This document shows positions 8,870 through 17,448 of a stretch of DNA of 64,000 bases, in pieces. Both the position numbers and the translations under genes were made by a program. Position 1 is the stretch's first letter. The number at the start of each line of letters is the position of its first letter. This DNA is from Rhizobium laguerreae (GTDB taxonomy: Bacteria; Pseudomonadota; Alphaproteobacteria; Rhizobiales; Rhizobiaceae). The stretch lies in contig NZ_MRDM01000014.1 in the NCBI RefSeq assembly GCF_002008165.1, positions 1,347,033 to 1,411,032 on the forward strand, written 5' to 3'. The notes beneath the pieces were generated by a model, which was not told the DNA's origin, ran no database searches, and worked only from the letters and a program-made list of their open reading frames with translations.

Positions 8870-9991
8870 TTACATGCCCTGCGGGAAGTAGCTGTACTTG
8901 CCGTCCGGACCCTTCTTCCATTCATACATGATGTAGCCAGGAATCTTCGGGTCGCCCTTTTCGTCGAACGAAATGTCGCCGAGAACGGTCGGGAACGGGC
9001 CCTTCTCCTTCATGGCCTTGGCAACGGCCTCAGGATCCAGCGAACCGGCAGCCTTGGCGGCCCCGGCGATCGCCTGCATCGCAGCGTAGGAATAGAGCGT
9101 GTAGGCTTCCGGATTGAAACCAGCGGCCTTGAACTTCTCGACGAGTTCCTTGTTCGCAGGGTTCGCCGTCGGATCGGGGCCGAAGGTGTTCAGCGTACCG
9201 GCGACGGCGTCACCAGCGATCGAGGCCAGTTCGTTCGAAACGATACCGTCGCCCGAAACCAGCGTGGCCTTCAGGCCCTGGTCGGCCGCCTGGCGGATGA
9301 TGAGACCGGCTTCGGTGTGCAGGCCACCCCAATAGATGATCGAGACGCCGGCTTCCTTCATCTTGGCGATGAGGGCCGAAAAGTCCTTGTCGCCGACGTT
9401 GATGCCTTCGTATATGACTTCCGTGACGCCAGCGGCATTCATAGCCTTCTTGGTTTCGTCGGCAAGGCCCTGACCGTAGGGGGTCTTGTCGTGAACGACA
9501 GCGATCTTGGCGTCCTTGAAGTGATCTGCAAGATATTTGCCGGCGATGGCACCCTGCTGGTCGTCACGGCCGCAGGTGCGGAACGTGTTCCAGAGGCCCC
9601 GCTCCGTGAAGGTCGGGTTCGTCGCGGCCGGGGTGATTTCGAGGATGCCGTTTTCGGCATAGACTTCCGAAGCCGGGATCGAAACGCCCGAGTTGAAGTG
9701 GCCGATGACAAACTTGACGCCGTCAGCAGCGAACTTGTTGGCGACCGAAATGCCCTGCTTCGGGTCGGAGACGTCGTCGCCGAGCTCGATCTTGATCTGC
9801 TCGCCGTTGATGCCGCCAGCCGCATTGATGTCGGCGGCTGCCTGTTCAGCACCCTTCTGGAGCTGAGCGCCGAACGCGGCGTTCGGGCCAGTCAGCGGAC
9901 CAGCGACAGCGATGAGAACGTCGGCCCACGCGTTGCCGCTGAAGGCGACCATCGCCGTCAGAGCCACCGCCGACAGAAGAGACTTTTTCAT
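8870..9991 (-). CDS. braC: Branched-chain/general amino-acid ABC transporter binding protein (BraC/LivK)
   Basis: The 373-residue protein has a Sec signal (MKKSLLSAVALTAMVAFSGNAWA) and then the Leu/Ile/Val-binding fold (DVLIAVAGPLTGPNAAFG, GGINGEQIKIELGDD, IGHFNSGVSIPASEVY). It binds amino acids in the periplasm and delivers them to BraDE. It is the last gene of the minus-strand operon braD-braE-braF-braG-small membrane protein-braC. This order, with the binding protein last, matches the Bra locus known from R. leguminosarum, which has broad specificity including GABA. A strong terminator follows at 8815-8838. A 120-bp gap separates it from the upstream small membrane protein gene, which could hold an internal promoter or processing site. 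Confidence 0.93.
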   Translation of the reverse strand: MKKSLLSAVALTAMVAFSGNAWADVLIAVAGPLTGPNAAFGAQLQKGAEQAAADINAAGGINGEQIKIELGDDVSDPKQGISVANKFAADGVKFVIGHFNSGVSIPASEVYAENGILEITPAATNPTFTERGLWNTFRTCGRDDQQGAIAGKYLADHFKDAKIAVVHDKTPYGQGLADETKKAMNAAGVTEVIYEGINVGDKDFSALIAKMKEAGVSIIYWGGLHTEAGLIIRQAADQGLKATLVSGDGIVSNELASIAGDAVAGTLNTFGPDPTANPANKELVEKFKAAGFNPEAYTLYSYAAMQAIAGAAKAAGSLDPEAVAKAMKEKGPFPTVLGDISFDEKGDPKIPGYIMYEWKKGPDGKYSYFPQGM

Positions 9992-10111
9992 ATTATTACT
10001 CCCAATTTTTGGGCGGGTTCCGGTCTAAGGCCCAGCGCACTACCCACCATTGACTGCGCCAGGAAAGCTGTTCCACTCGGAAGGCAATTCATGCCTAGTT
10101 TCAACGGACTG

Positions 10112-10465
10112 TCAATGTTTGTCCTTCCACGAAAACGCGGAAGTTTTCTCGTACAGCCAGTAATAGTTGTTAACCATCTGATTGGTGCGGCGGTAGCGGA
10201 AGCCGGCCGTCGAGAACACCAGCAGCGTCACGAAGTCGAGGATATAGTAGAAGGCGTTGAGCATCGGCCCATTGAACAGGGCATGATGCAGGAACTGCAT
10301 CGCCCAGGCGAGCAGAAATGTATAGACGATGACCAGCGGATAGTCGCTCCAGCCCTCGGCAACCGCTTTGCCGGCGCGCCAGGCCGTCCAGAAGCCTAAG
10401 AGCAAGACGATGACACGGATCGCCACAAGGGGGCCGGCATCCGCTTCGAAGAAAAGTCCCTGCAT
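10112..10465 (-). CDS. Small membrane protein of the bra operon
   Basis: The start is the ATG at 10465, preceded by AAAGGAGAGTTTGAC, giving 117 residues; the longer frame reaching 10534 has no ribosome site and overlaps braG. Three hydrophobic stretches are visible: residues about 12-32 (GPLVAIRVIVLLLGFWTAW), 41-62 and 70-92. The end is hydrophilic and Tyr/Lys-rich (NQMVNNYYWLYEK). I know no function. From memory it may be the family catalogued as DUF6867, seen in rhizobial bra operons. Its position between the ATPase gene braG and the binding-protein gene braC, on the same strand with a 19-bp gap to braG, suggests an accessory to the transporter. Confidence 0.8.
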   Translation of the reverse strand: MQGLFFEADAGPLVAIRVIVLLLGFWTAWRAGKAVAEGWSDYPLVIVYTFLLAWAMQFLHHALFNGPMLNAFYYILDFVTLLVFSTAGFRYRRTNQMVNNYYWLYEKTSAFSWKDKH

Positions 10466-10484
10466 GTCAAACTCTCCTTTCGAG

Positions 10485-11228
10485 CTAGTGTCTTCCGCCT
10501 TCGAGATAGGCGGCGCGGACCTCGGGATTGGCAAGAAGCTCCTTGCCGGAGCCGCTCATCGTCACCTTGCCGTTCACCATCACGTAGGCGCGGTGAGAAA
10601 GCCTGAGGGCGGCGAACGCGTTCTGCTCGACGAGGAAAACGGTCAGCCCCTCCGCCTCGTTGAGCTTCCTGATCGCCTCGAAGATGCCCTTGACGATCAG
10701 CGGCGCAAGACCGAGCGAGGGTTCGTCGAGAAGCAGCAGTTTCGGGCGCGCCATCAGCGCGCGGCCGATCGACAGCATCTGCTGCTCGCCGCCCGAAAGT
10801 GTTCCACCCCGCTGGGCGTGACGTTCCTTGAGACGCGGGAAGAGCGTGAAGATCTTCTCGACGTCTTCGGCGAAGTGTTTCAGATTATCGAGGCCAGCGC
10901 CCATCTGAAGATTTTCCAGAACCGTCATGCGCGGGAAGATGCGGCGGCCTTCCGGCGACTGTGCAATGCGCAGACGGGCGATTTCATGCGTCGGCATGCG
11001 GGTGATGTCGCGGCCCTCAAAGACCACCGAACCGGTGCGGGCCTGCGGGCTGCCGCAGATCGTCATCATCAGTGTCGACTTGCCGGCGCCGTTGGCGCCG
11101 ATCAGGCTGACGATCTCGCCCTTGTTGACGTGGACATCGACGCCGGCCAGCGCCCGGATATTGCCGTAATAGGTTTCGACGCCATTCACCTGAAGGAGCG
11201 GTTGACCCGTCATTACTTCATCGCCCAT
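10485..11228 (-). CDS. braG: Amino-acid ABC transporter ATPase BraG/LivF
   Basis: The 247-residue ATPase has Walker A (GANGAGKST), Q-loop region (RIAQSPEGRRIFPRMTVLEN), ABC signature (LSGGEQQ), Walker B (LLLLDEPSLGLAP) and the switch His replaced by Gln in VEQNAF, as is usual in LivF. It hydrolyses ATP to drive amino-acid import with BraF at the cytoplasmic face of BraD/BraE. Its ATG overlaps the braF stop by one base (TGATG), so the two are translationally coupled. An alternative ATG five codons in is possible. Family identity is clear. Confidence 0.93.
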   Translation of the reverse strand: MGDEVMTGQPLLQVNGVETYYGNIRALAGVDVHVNKGEIVSLIGANGAGKSTLMMTICGSPQARTGSVVFEGRDITRMPTHEIARLRIAQSPEGRRIFPRMTVLENLQMGAGLDNLKHFAEDVEKIFTLFPRLKERHAQRGGTLSGGEQQMLSIGRALMARPKLLLLDEPSLGLAPLIVKGIFEAIRKLNEAEGLTVFLVEQNAFAALRLSHRAYVMVNGKVTMSGSGKELLANPEVRAAYLEGGRH

Positions 11229-12106
11229 CAGTTTGCGCCTCCTTCGAGCTGCTCGACGGCTGCGATCACCTCTTCCACTTCCTCATCCTCGACACCGAGA
11301 TAGGCCGCGATGACCCGCGGATCGTTCTTCACGTGATCCGGTGTGCCATCGGAAATCTTCTGACCATATTCGAGGACGACGACGTGGTCGGAGATTTCCA
11401 TGACCACAGACATGTCGTGCTCGATCAGCAGGATCGACGTCCCGGTTTCGGCGCGAATGCTCTTCAGCAGAGCGTTGAGCGTTGCCGATTCCCGTGGGTT
11501 GAGGCCGGCAGCCGGTTCATCCAGGCAAAGCAGCTCCGGGCCGGTGCACATGGCGCGGGCGATTTCGAGACGCCGCTGGGCGCCGTAGGGCAAATCGCCG
11601 GCGGGGTCGTCGGCGCGGTCGATAAGGTCGGCCTTCTCAAGCCAGAAACGGGCAAGCTCGATCGCCTCGGCCGCTTCCCGCCTATAGGGGCCGACACCGA
11701 TAAGGCCGAGGATTGTATAACCCGATGCCTTCATCAGCTTGTTGTGCTGGGCAACCAGCAGGTTTTCCAGAACGGTCAGGCCGGAGAACAGCCGGATGTT
11801 CTGGAAGGTACGCGCGACCTTGGCTTCCCTGGTGATGCGAAAGTCCGGCAGGCGCTCCAGCAGGTATTGCTTGCCGCTCTTCTGGTTGAACGTGATCATG
11901 CCCATCGTCGGCTTGTAGAAGCCGGTGATGCAGTTGAAGACGGTGGTCTTGCCGGCGCCGTTCGGCCCGATCAGCGCGGTGATATCGCCACGCTTGGCTT
12001 CGAAGGAGAAGTCGTTGATGGCCATCAGGCCGCCGAACTTCATCGACAGGTGTTCGACCTTGAGAAGAGTGTCGTCAGACATCGTATTCGTCGTCACGGG
12101 GCTCAT
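11228..12106 (-). CDS. braF: Amino-acid ABC transporter ATPase BraF/LivG
   Basis: I choose the ATG at 12106, which overlaps the braE stop by one base (TGATG) and has AAGGAGGG upstream; this gives 292 residues. The frame could open at a TTG one codon earlier. Motifs present: Walker A (GPNGAGKTT), a LivG-type insertion after it (NQKSGKQYLLERLPDFRI), QNIRLF, the signature region (LPYGAQRRLEIARAM), Walker B (LLCLDEPAAGLNP) and the switch His (IEHDMSVV). The C-terminal tail (GVEDEEVEEVIAAVEQLEGG) is unusually acidic. It is the second ATPase of the amino-acid importer and sits between the permease genes and braG. Confidence 0.93.
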   Translation of the reverse strand: MSPVTTNTMSDDTLLKVEHLSMKFGGLMAINDFSFEAKRGDITALIGPNGAGKTTVFNCITGFYKPTMGMITFNQKSGKQYLLERLPDFRITREAKVARTFQNIRLFSGLTVLENLLVAQHNKLMKASGYTILGLIGVGPYRREAAEAIELARFWLEKADLIDRADDPAGDLPYGAQRRLEIARAMCTGPELLCLDEPAAGLNPRESATLNALLKSIRAETGTSILLIEHDMSVVMEISDHVVVLEYGQKISDGTPDHVKNDPRVIAAYLGVEDEEVEEVIAAVEQLEGGAN

Positions 12107-13497
12107 CAACCATGGCCCTCCTTGATGAAGCTTCCGGATATCGCCTTGCGCTCTCTGAGGAAGGCTGTCGGCTCACGCGAGCCGACGAAGCCGCGCGGCT
12201 TGAACAGCATGACGACGACCATGGCGAGGCCGAAGATCAACATGCGGTAAAGTTCCGGCGTAAAATCTGGTCCGAAGATGAGTTTTAGGAAGCTCATCTC
12301 GCGCAGCAACTCGGTGCCGCCGACCATGACGATGGCGGCGATCGCGATGCCGGTCAACGACCCCATGCCGCCAAGGACAACAATGGCGAGAATGACGGCC
12401 GATTCCAGGAAGACGAAGGATTCCGGCGAGACGAAGCCCTGGCGGGCGGCGAAGAACGAGCCGGCGAAACCGGCAAACATCGCGCCCGTCGCAAAGGCGG
12501 TGAGCTTGGTCGTCACCGTGTTGATGCCGAGCGAACGGCAGGCGATCTCGTCTTCACGCAAAGCTTCCCAGGCGCGTCCGATCGGCATGCGGCGCAGCCG
12601 GATGGTGACATAGGCCGTCAGCATGCAGAGCGCCAGGATCAAATAGAACAGGAAGATTTTGTAATAGGCCGAGGAGATCGGCAGGTTAAAGAGTTTGGCA
12701 AAGCCGCCGGCCGTCGCATCGAAGGGAATGCCGAAGAGTGTTGCCTTCGGGATACTTGAGATACCGAAGGTGCCCTTCGTCACTTCAGTCCAGTTGATGA
12801 GGACGAGACGAATGATTTCACCGAAGGCAAGCGTCACGATGGCAAGGTAATCGCCGCGCAGGCGCAGCACCGGGAAGCCGAGAATGACGCCCCAGAGTGC
12901 GGCGAAAATGCCCGAAAGCGGCAGCAGCACCCAGAAGGACAGGCCGAAATAGCTCGAAAGCAGTGCGTAGGAATAGGCGCCGACGGCATAGAAGGCGACA
13001 TAGCCAAGGTCGAGCAGGCCGGCAAGGCCGACGACGATGTTCAGCCCCCAGGCGAGCATCACATAGATCAGGATCTGAATGCCGAAATTGTCGACATATG
13101 TCAGCGAGCCCTGAGGGCCTTTGATCGCCACCACCACCATGGGATAAAGCAGCAGCGCGATCAGCGCGATCTTCAGGAAATGCCGGTGGAAGAAGCTCTT
13201 CTCTGTCGAGATATCGAGTTCGCCCTCGCGCGCCTTGCTGAGCTTGCGGCGGTCGATATTCGGCCTGATGAAAACGACCATGGCGAAGCGGCCGATGGCA
13301 GCGACCGCGACGAAGATCGCAAGCAGGCCCCAGCGCTGGACGATGATCAACTCATTGCTGATGTTCTGGTCGGTCTTGAGGCCGACATAGAGAACGAACA
13401 TGCCGAACGACAGGACGGCGGCGAAAAGAGCTTCGGTAAGGCCTTTGCGGACAAGTCCGGCATCGGGCTTGCCTGCAGAATTTTCGGTGTTTGCCAT
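12106..13497 (-). CDS. braE: Amino-acid ABC transporter permease BraE/LivM, long form
   Basis: The 463-residue protein is a LivM-type permease. The conserved core starts near residue 130 (IQILIYVMLAWGLNIVVGLAGLLDLGYVAFYAVGA) and includes the EAA-like cytoplasmic loop (GRAWEALREDEIACRSLGIN). About 125 residues precede that core, with two or three extra hydrophobic segments and a charged stretch (RPNIDRRKLSKAREGELD). Such long N-termini are seen in alphaproteobacterial LivM, but E. coli LivM is shorter. It forms the membrane channel with BraD. The start codon lies 4 bp from the braD stop codon, so the genes are tightly packed. Confidence 0.93.
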   Translation of the reverse strand: MANTENSAGKPDAGLVRKGLTEALFAAVLSFGMFVLYVGLKTDQNISNELIIVQRWGLLAIFVAVAAIGRFAMVVFIRPNIDRRKLSKAREGELDISTEKSFFHRHFLKIALIALLLYPMVVVAIKGPQGSLTYVDNFGIQILIYVMLAWGLNIVVGLAGLLDLGYVAFYAVGAYSYALLSSYFGLSFWVLLPLSGIFAALWGVILGFPVLRLRGDYLAIVTLAFGEIIRLVLINWTEVTKGTFGISSIPKATLFGIPFDATAGGFAKLFNLPISSAYYKIFLFYLILALCMLTAYVTIRLRRMPIGRAWEALREDEIACRSLGINTVTTKLTAFATGAMFAGFAGSFFAARQGFVSPESFVFLESAVILAIVVLGGMGSLTGIAIAAIVMVGGTELLREMSFLKLIFGPDFTPELYRMLIFGLAMVVVMLFKPRGFVGSREPTAFLRERKAISGSFIKEGHG

Positions 13498-13501
13498 GAC
13501 G

Positions 13502-14404
13502 TTATACCTTCTCGACTTCCGGCCGCCCGAGGATGCCGGTCGGCTTGAAGATCAACACGAAAGCCAGGATCGCAAAGGTCGCGACGTCCTTGTAGGCGAT
13601 GGTGAAGTATGCCGACCACAGCGACTCGATAAGGCCGATAAGGAGGCCGCCGAAGACGGCGCCGGGCAACGAACCGATACCGCCGAGAACGGCTGCCGTG
13701 AAGGCCTTCACACCAGGCGTGAAGCCGTCGTTAAACGAGGCAACGCCATAATACATCAGGTACATCGTGCCGGCGACCGCTGCGAGTGCCGCACCCATAA
13801 CGAAAGTGATGGAGATCGTCTGGTCGACGTTGACGCCGAGCAGCGCGGCCATCTTGCGATCCTGCTCAGTGGCGCGCTGGGCACGGCCGAGTGCCGTACG
13901 ATTGACGATGTACCAGAAGATCGTCAGCAGCACTGCGGTGATCACGATGATGATGATCTGCTTCAGCGACACCGAGATGTTGCCGAACTGGTAGACCGAG
14001 CTCACCATCGGCGGGATCGGCTTGTTGCGTGGACCCTGCGTCACCTGGATGAAGTTGGACAGCGTGATCGACATGCCGATCGCAGTAATCAGCGGCGCCA
14101 GGCGGAAGGACCCGCGCAGGGGCCGGTATGCCACGCGCTCGATCGTCCAATTCCACAAACTCGTCATCAGCATCGCAACGACAAGCATCACCAGCAGCAG
14201 AACGGCCACCGGGAGACCTGCGAAGATGGATGTGAGGACGAGGAAGACGATAAGAGCGGCGAAGCCACCGAGCATGAAGATGTCGCCATGGGCGAAATTG
14301 ATCATGCCGATAATGCCGTAAACCATCGTATAGCCAATAGCCACAAGGCCATAGATGGATCCGAGCGTCAGCCCGTTTAAGAGCTGCTGGACGAAATACT
14401 CCAT
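13502..14404 (-). CDS. braD: Amino-acid ABC transporter permease BraD/LivH
   Basis: The start is the ATG at 14404 (MEYFVQQLLNGLTLGSIYGL), the usual LivH N-terminus; the frame runs open to 14443, but those residues do not fit the family. The product has 300 residues with about eight helices and the conserved NFAHGDIFMLGGFAA segment and EQDRKMAALLGVNVD loop. It is the first gene of the bra operon and pairs with BraE to form the import channel. Upstream (14405-14947) is a long non-coding stretch with a 7-bp perfect hairpin at 14460-14480, so the operon promoter and any leader control should lie there. Confidence 0.93.
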   Translation of the reverse strand: MEYFVQQLLNGLTLGSIYGLVAIGYTMVYGIIGMINFAHGDIFMLGGFAALIVFLVLTSIFAGLPVAVLLLVMLVVAMLMTSLWNWTIERVAYRPLRGSFRLAPLITAIGMSITLSNFIQVTQGPRNKPIPPMVSSVYQFGNISVSLKQIIIIVITAVLLTIFWYIVNRTALGRAQRATEQDRKMAALLGVNVDQTISITFVMGAALAAVAGTMYLMYYGVASFNDGFTPGVKAFTAAVLGGIGSLPGAVFGGLLIGLIESLWSAYFTIAYKDVATFAILAFVLIFKPTGILGRPEVEKV

Positions 14405-14947
14405 ATGTCGTTTTCCCCTGGATGCGAGCGAAACATGCTGCATCTCTTTTTGGTTCTTTGGTTCCCCGTTTCAGGGAACCTCATAGGCCGAATGCATAGC
14501 GGTTTCGTTGGAAATGTGAAGACAAAAAGGATTTACTCCGACAGATTCTTGTCAGAACAGGCCTAAATGGCGCGTTTTGAACCAAAATTCACAGAAAAAC
14601 GGCAGAGCGGGGCCTATTTTTAGCCAGAAACTACAACTGGGTTAACCATCCGGAGATATCGCCGTCGATTTCCTGCACTGCTTGCTGCGTAAGCTATTCC
14701 ACAGAATTGGAAGATGGAGCAAATTCAGACCCCAAGGCAGCCCCTTTGACGAATGCCATTTCACCAGCGATGCCGCATCTTCGTCTGACAAGGCTGAAAA
14801 CTTATGGTAGCATCATCAGGCTGCGTATTGAGGGATGCGGAGCACGACGGGGAACACCATATTAACTTGCGTATCTGGTTGTGACAGGGATGGTTTGCGG
14901 ACGAGCGACAGCGGGGTGCTCGCCGCGTGGCGAACGGCAAAAGGACA
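14405..14947. other. Intergenic region between braD and cysQ
   Basis: The 543 bp between two divergent genes have no supportable ORF. On the braD side, GGTTCCC (14460-14466) and GGGAACC (14474-14480) form a perfect 7-bp stem with a 7-nt loop in the probable braD leader. A/T-rich sequence around 14510-14640 is a likely promoter area for both genes. I could not assign a definite promoter. Confidence 0.5.
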
Positions 14948-15745
14948 ATGCTGAGGACATTTGAAAAGGCGGCGCTCGAAGCCGGCAAGGCCATCATCAC
15001 GGTCTTGCGCGAAGGCTTCCCTGTCGCCATGAAGGCGGATGCAAGTCCGGTCACGGTCGCCGACGAGGAGGCCGAACGCATCATCCTCGCTCATCTCGCC
15101 AGAGATTATCCCGAAATACCAGTCGTGGCGGAAGAATCGGTCGCCGCCGGAAAAGTGCCTGACATTGCCGGGCGAGGCTTCTTCTTGGTCGACCCTCTCG
15201 ACGGCACCCGTGAATTCGTCGACGGACGGCAGGAATTCACCGTCAACATCGCCTATATCGAGAACGGCGCCCCGGTGGCCGGCATCGTCTATGCGCCGGC
15301 GCTGGGGCTTGCTTTCTCTGGAGAACGCGGCCACGCCGAAAGGCTCGTCGTCATGGACGATTTCACGGTTGGCGCACGCAGCGCAATCACGGTGCGCGAA
15401 CAGCCGGACGACAGGCTGGCGCTTGCAAGCCTTCGCCACAACAGCCCGGAGACCGGGAGCTTCCTCGCCGACCACGCGATCTTCAAATGCACCAATATCG
15501 GTTCCTCTCTGAAGTTCTGCCTGCTCGCCGAAGGCAAGGCCGACGTCTATCCGCGTTTCACCCGCACGATGGAATGGGACACCGCGGCCGGTGATGCGGT
15601 GCTGCGTGCCGCCGGCGGTTCGACAGTGACGCTGGACGGAATGCCGCTGACCTACGGCAAGACGGGAACGGCGGCCGATTTCGACTTCGCCAACCCGAAC
15701 TTCATCTCCTGGGGTGGCAGGAAACGCGTCCTCGAACCGGCGTGA
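14948..15745 (+). CDS. cysQ: 3'(2'),5'-bisphosphate nucleotidase CysQ
   Basis: I choose the ATG at 14948, with AAAAGG just upstream; a GTG seven codons earlier is in frame. The 265-residue protein has the inositol-monophosphatase-superfamily metal sites in order: AEES, the DPLDGTREF core, and WDTAAGDAVLRAAGG. CysQ removes the 3' phosphate from PAP formed in sulfate assimilation, preventing its build-up in the cytoplasm. In rhizobia the gene often lies near exopolysaccharide or sulfur genes; here pssA follows after a 570-bp gap. It could also act on inositol phosphates, but the motif pattern and length favour CysQ. Confidence 0.88.
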   Translation: MLRTFEKAALEAGKAIITVLREGFPVAMKADASPVTVADEEAERIILAHLARDYPEIPVVAEESVAAGKVPDIAGRGFFLVDPLDGTREFVDGRQEFTVNIAYIENGAPVAGIVYAPALGLAFSGERGHAERLVVMDDFTVGARSAITVREQPDDRLALASLRHNSPETGSFLADHAIFKCTNIGSSLKFCLLAEGKADVYPRFTRTMEWDTAAGDAVLRAAGGSTVTLDGMPLTYGKTGTAADFDFANPNFISWGGRKRVLEPA

Positions 15746-16318
15746 TCACCCGCGGATATCGCTGAATACCGGCAGGCCGCGCAATCCTTTGCCTCGCCGC
15801 CAATCCGCGATCTCCGACAAACGCCCCCCTGAGCGGGCCGTCTCTTTGCCCGCCAAATAACCTCCCCCCCTGCGTGTCTGGAAGCATGTCCATTTCGAGC
15901 TGTGGAGTGATTCGCGCGATCGGGTCTCACCAACTGATTCTGGCCGTAAACTCGTCGTCTGCATCTTTTCCAGACGCTATCGCTTCACCAAGCCTGCCTT
16001 GATTCTGTCACATTTTGACACGGCTTCTAGGATGATCGATATCTTCATCAGAGAAATTTCGCCTCGTGTTCCCTTAAGAAATACAGTTAAGAGACCTGGG
16101 TCACGTGCCGAAACGGCGCGTCGCCAGCCCGCGCAAACCCTCGCCAAAGTCCTAAAAACCTTGACGAAATTCCAATTATTAACGAAATATCATGAGTTTG
16201 CCTCAACTTAACGCAGATGCGAAAGATTTGTTGCGATGCGATATTTCTCTGGACACCATTACACAATTGTCGCATTTTTCCGTTTTAGTAGGGTTACCAA
16301 GACCTAAGTGCAGCCCTG
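15746..16318. other. Long regulatory-type gap upstream of the pssA-like gene
   Basis: This 573-bp region has no supportable gene; a 70-residue ORF at 15999-16211 has no ribosome site or recognisable sequence. It contains a perfect inverted repeat TGTCA-N5-TGACA (16006-16020) and A/T-rich segments near 16160-16300. The pssA gene of R. leguminosarum is known for a long, multi-input upstream region, which agrees with this layout. Individual sites are not assigned. Confidence 0.5.
16006..16020. promoter_or_regulatory. Inverted repeat TGTCA-N5-TGACA upstream of pssA-like gene
   Basis: TGTCA (16006-16010) and TGACA (16016-16020) form a perfect 5-5-5 inverted repeat about 300 bp before the annotated start. 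It resembles a dimeric repressor half-site pair and also part of a Pho box, but lacks the Pho direct repeat. The protein that binds it is unknown. Confidence 0.35.
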
Positions 16319-17110
16319 GTGACAGGGTTAACCATTGATCGCCTATTGCCGCCGCGCCCCCTCGAAGACAACAGAGTACGATCCTTGAGCATCACGGAAT
16401 TAAACAACAGCATTTCGACAGAGTCCTTCCGGCCGAGCCGCCGCCAGCAGCCGAGCCTGAAGATTCAGACCCCTGTTATCCACAGCGATGCGCCGCAGGC
16501 GCCGTTGGTGGATTTGGTCCTGAAGCGGGCGTTCGACATTGTTTCGTCGTTGAGCGCCCTCCTCGTCCTCGCCCCTTTCCTTCTGTTCGTCGCCCTGCTG
16601 ATCAAGATCGACAGCCCAGGGCCGGTGCTCTTCAAGCAGACCCGCTGGGGCAAGAACTGCAAGGCCATCAAGGTCTACAAGTTCCGTTCCATGCGCACCG
16701 ACCTCTGCGACGTCTCCGGCGTTGCCCAGACGGTGATGAACGATCCGCGCGTCACTCGCGTCGGTGCCATTCTGCGCCGCACGAATGTCGATGAGTTGCC
16801 GCAACTGCTGAACGTACTGCTGGGCCACATGTCGGTCGTCGGCCCGCGCTGCCATGCGATCGGCATGCGCGCCGGCGGCGTGCTCTACGAAGAGCTCGTA
16901 CCGGAATACCATCAGCGCCATGCGATGCGCCCCGGCATGACGGGTCTTGCCCAGATGCGCGGCCTGCGCGGTCCGACCGATCGTCCGGCCAAGGCGCGCG
17001 CCCGTATCGCCAGCGATCTCTACTACGTCGGGAATTTTTCGATCTTGATGGACATGCGCATCATTTTCGGAACCATCGTGTCGGAGCTGACCCGCGGAAA
17101 AGGCTTCTAA
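16319..17110 (+). CDS. pssA: Exopolysaccharide starter sugar transferase (PssA/ExoY-like)
   Basis: The frame gives up to 263 residues from a GTG at 16319. A bacterial sugar transferase domain starts near residue 66: hydrophobic anchor (KRAFDIVSSLSALLVLAPF), then KIDSPGPVLFKQTR, KVYKFRSMRTD, RRTNVDELPQLLNVLLGHM, VGPRC and RPGMTGLAQ. Such enzymes move the first hexose-1-phosphate from UDP-sugar to undecaprenyl phosphate at the inner membrane, starting exopolysaccharide repeat units. A second GTG at 16508 would give exactly 200 residues, the size I recall for R. leguminosarum PssA, so the true start is unsettled; neither GTG has a strong ribosome site. It stands alone, away from other polysaccharide genes, as pssA does. 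Confidence 0.82.
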   Translation: MTGLTIDRLLPPRPLEDNRVRSLSITELNNSISTESFRPSRRQQPSLKIQTPVIHSDAPQAPLVDLVLKRAFDIVSSLSALLVLAPFLLFVALLIKIDSPGPVLFKQTRWGKNCKAIKVYKFRSMRTDLCDVSGVAQTVMNDPRVTRVGAILRRTNVDELPQLLNVLLGHMSVVGPRCHAIGMRAGGVLYEELVPEYHQRHAMRPGMTGLAQMRGLRGPTDRPAKARARIASDLYYVGNFSILMDMRIIFGTIVSELTRGKGF

Positions 17111-17205
17111 AGCGCGTCGCGATCTTTCAGATTCGCTGCTCGCGCTTTAGTCTTTGTTTTTGCGCATGTCGCACAAAAAACGATGCACATTTTGCGCTAC
17201 ATGCT
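17109..17205. repeat. RIME-like intergenic repeat with two palindromes
   Basis: Immediately after the pssA stop, AAAGCGCG (17109-17116) pairs with CGCGCTTT (17141-17148), and GCGCATGTCGC (17162-17172) pairs imperfectly with GCGCTACATGC (17194-17204). Two adjacent palindromes in about 100 bp match the described plan of the Rhizobium-specific intergenic mosaic element. It may also act as the pssA terminator. Confidence 0.65.
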
Positions 17206-17393
17206 TCCCAGCTTTAGCTTTGTGAGAAGGGCCGGCTGCCTCAGAGCAGCCGGTACCGGAATGCTCCGGCGACCGCCTGCATGCGGCTGACCGAATCGAG
17301 CTTGCGCATCGCGCCCTTCAGATAACCCACCACCGTATGTGCCGAGAGATCGAGAATGATCGCGATCTCGTCGCTGCTCTTGCCGGCCGCCGA

Positions 17394-17437
17394 CTACAGC
17401 GCTGCGCGTCTTTTTAGACGCGCAAAGGACGCTGTAG
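17394..17437. repeat. Nested palindrome at one edge of the luxR insertion
   Basis: CTACAGCG (17394-17401) pairs with CGCTGTAG (17430-17437). Inside it TGCGCGTCT (17403-17411) pairs perfectly with AGACGCGCA (17416-17424) around a TTTT loop. It abuts the resumed luxR frame at 17393 and contributes the TAG that stops readthrough on the minus strand. Confidence 0.75.
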
Positions 17438-17448
17438 CACCTTGAATT

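Noticed and set aside
14405..14947. Specific sigma-70 promoter for braD
   Set aside because: Candidate -35/-10 pairs had poor spacing or weak matches, so none is claimed.
15999..16211. 70-residue ORF in the pssA upstream region
   Set aside because: No ribosome site, no similarity, and it covers the palindromic regulatory sequence.
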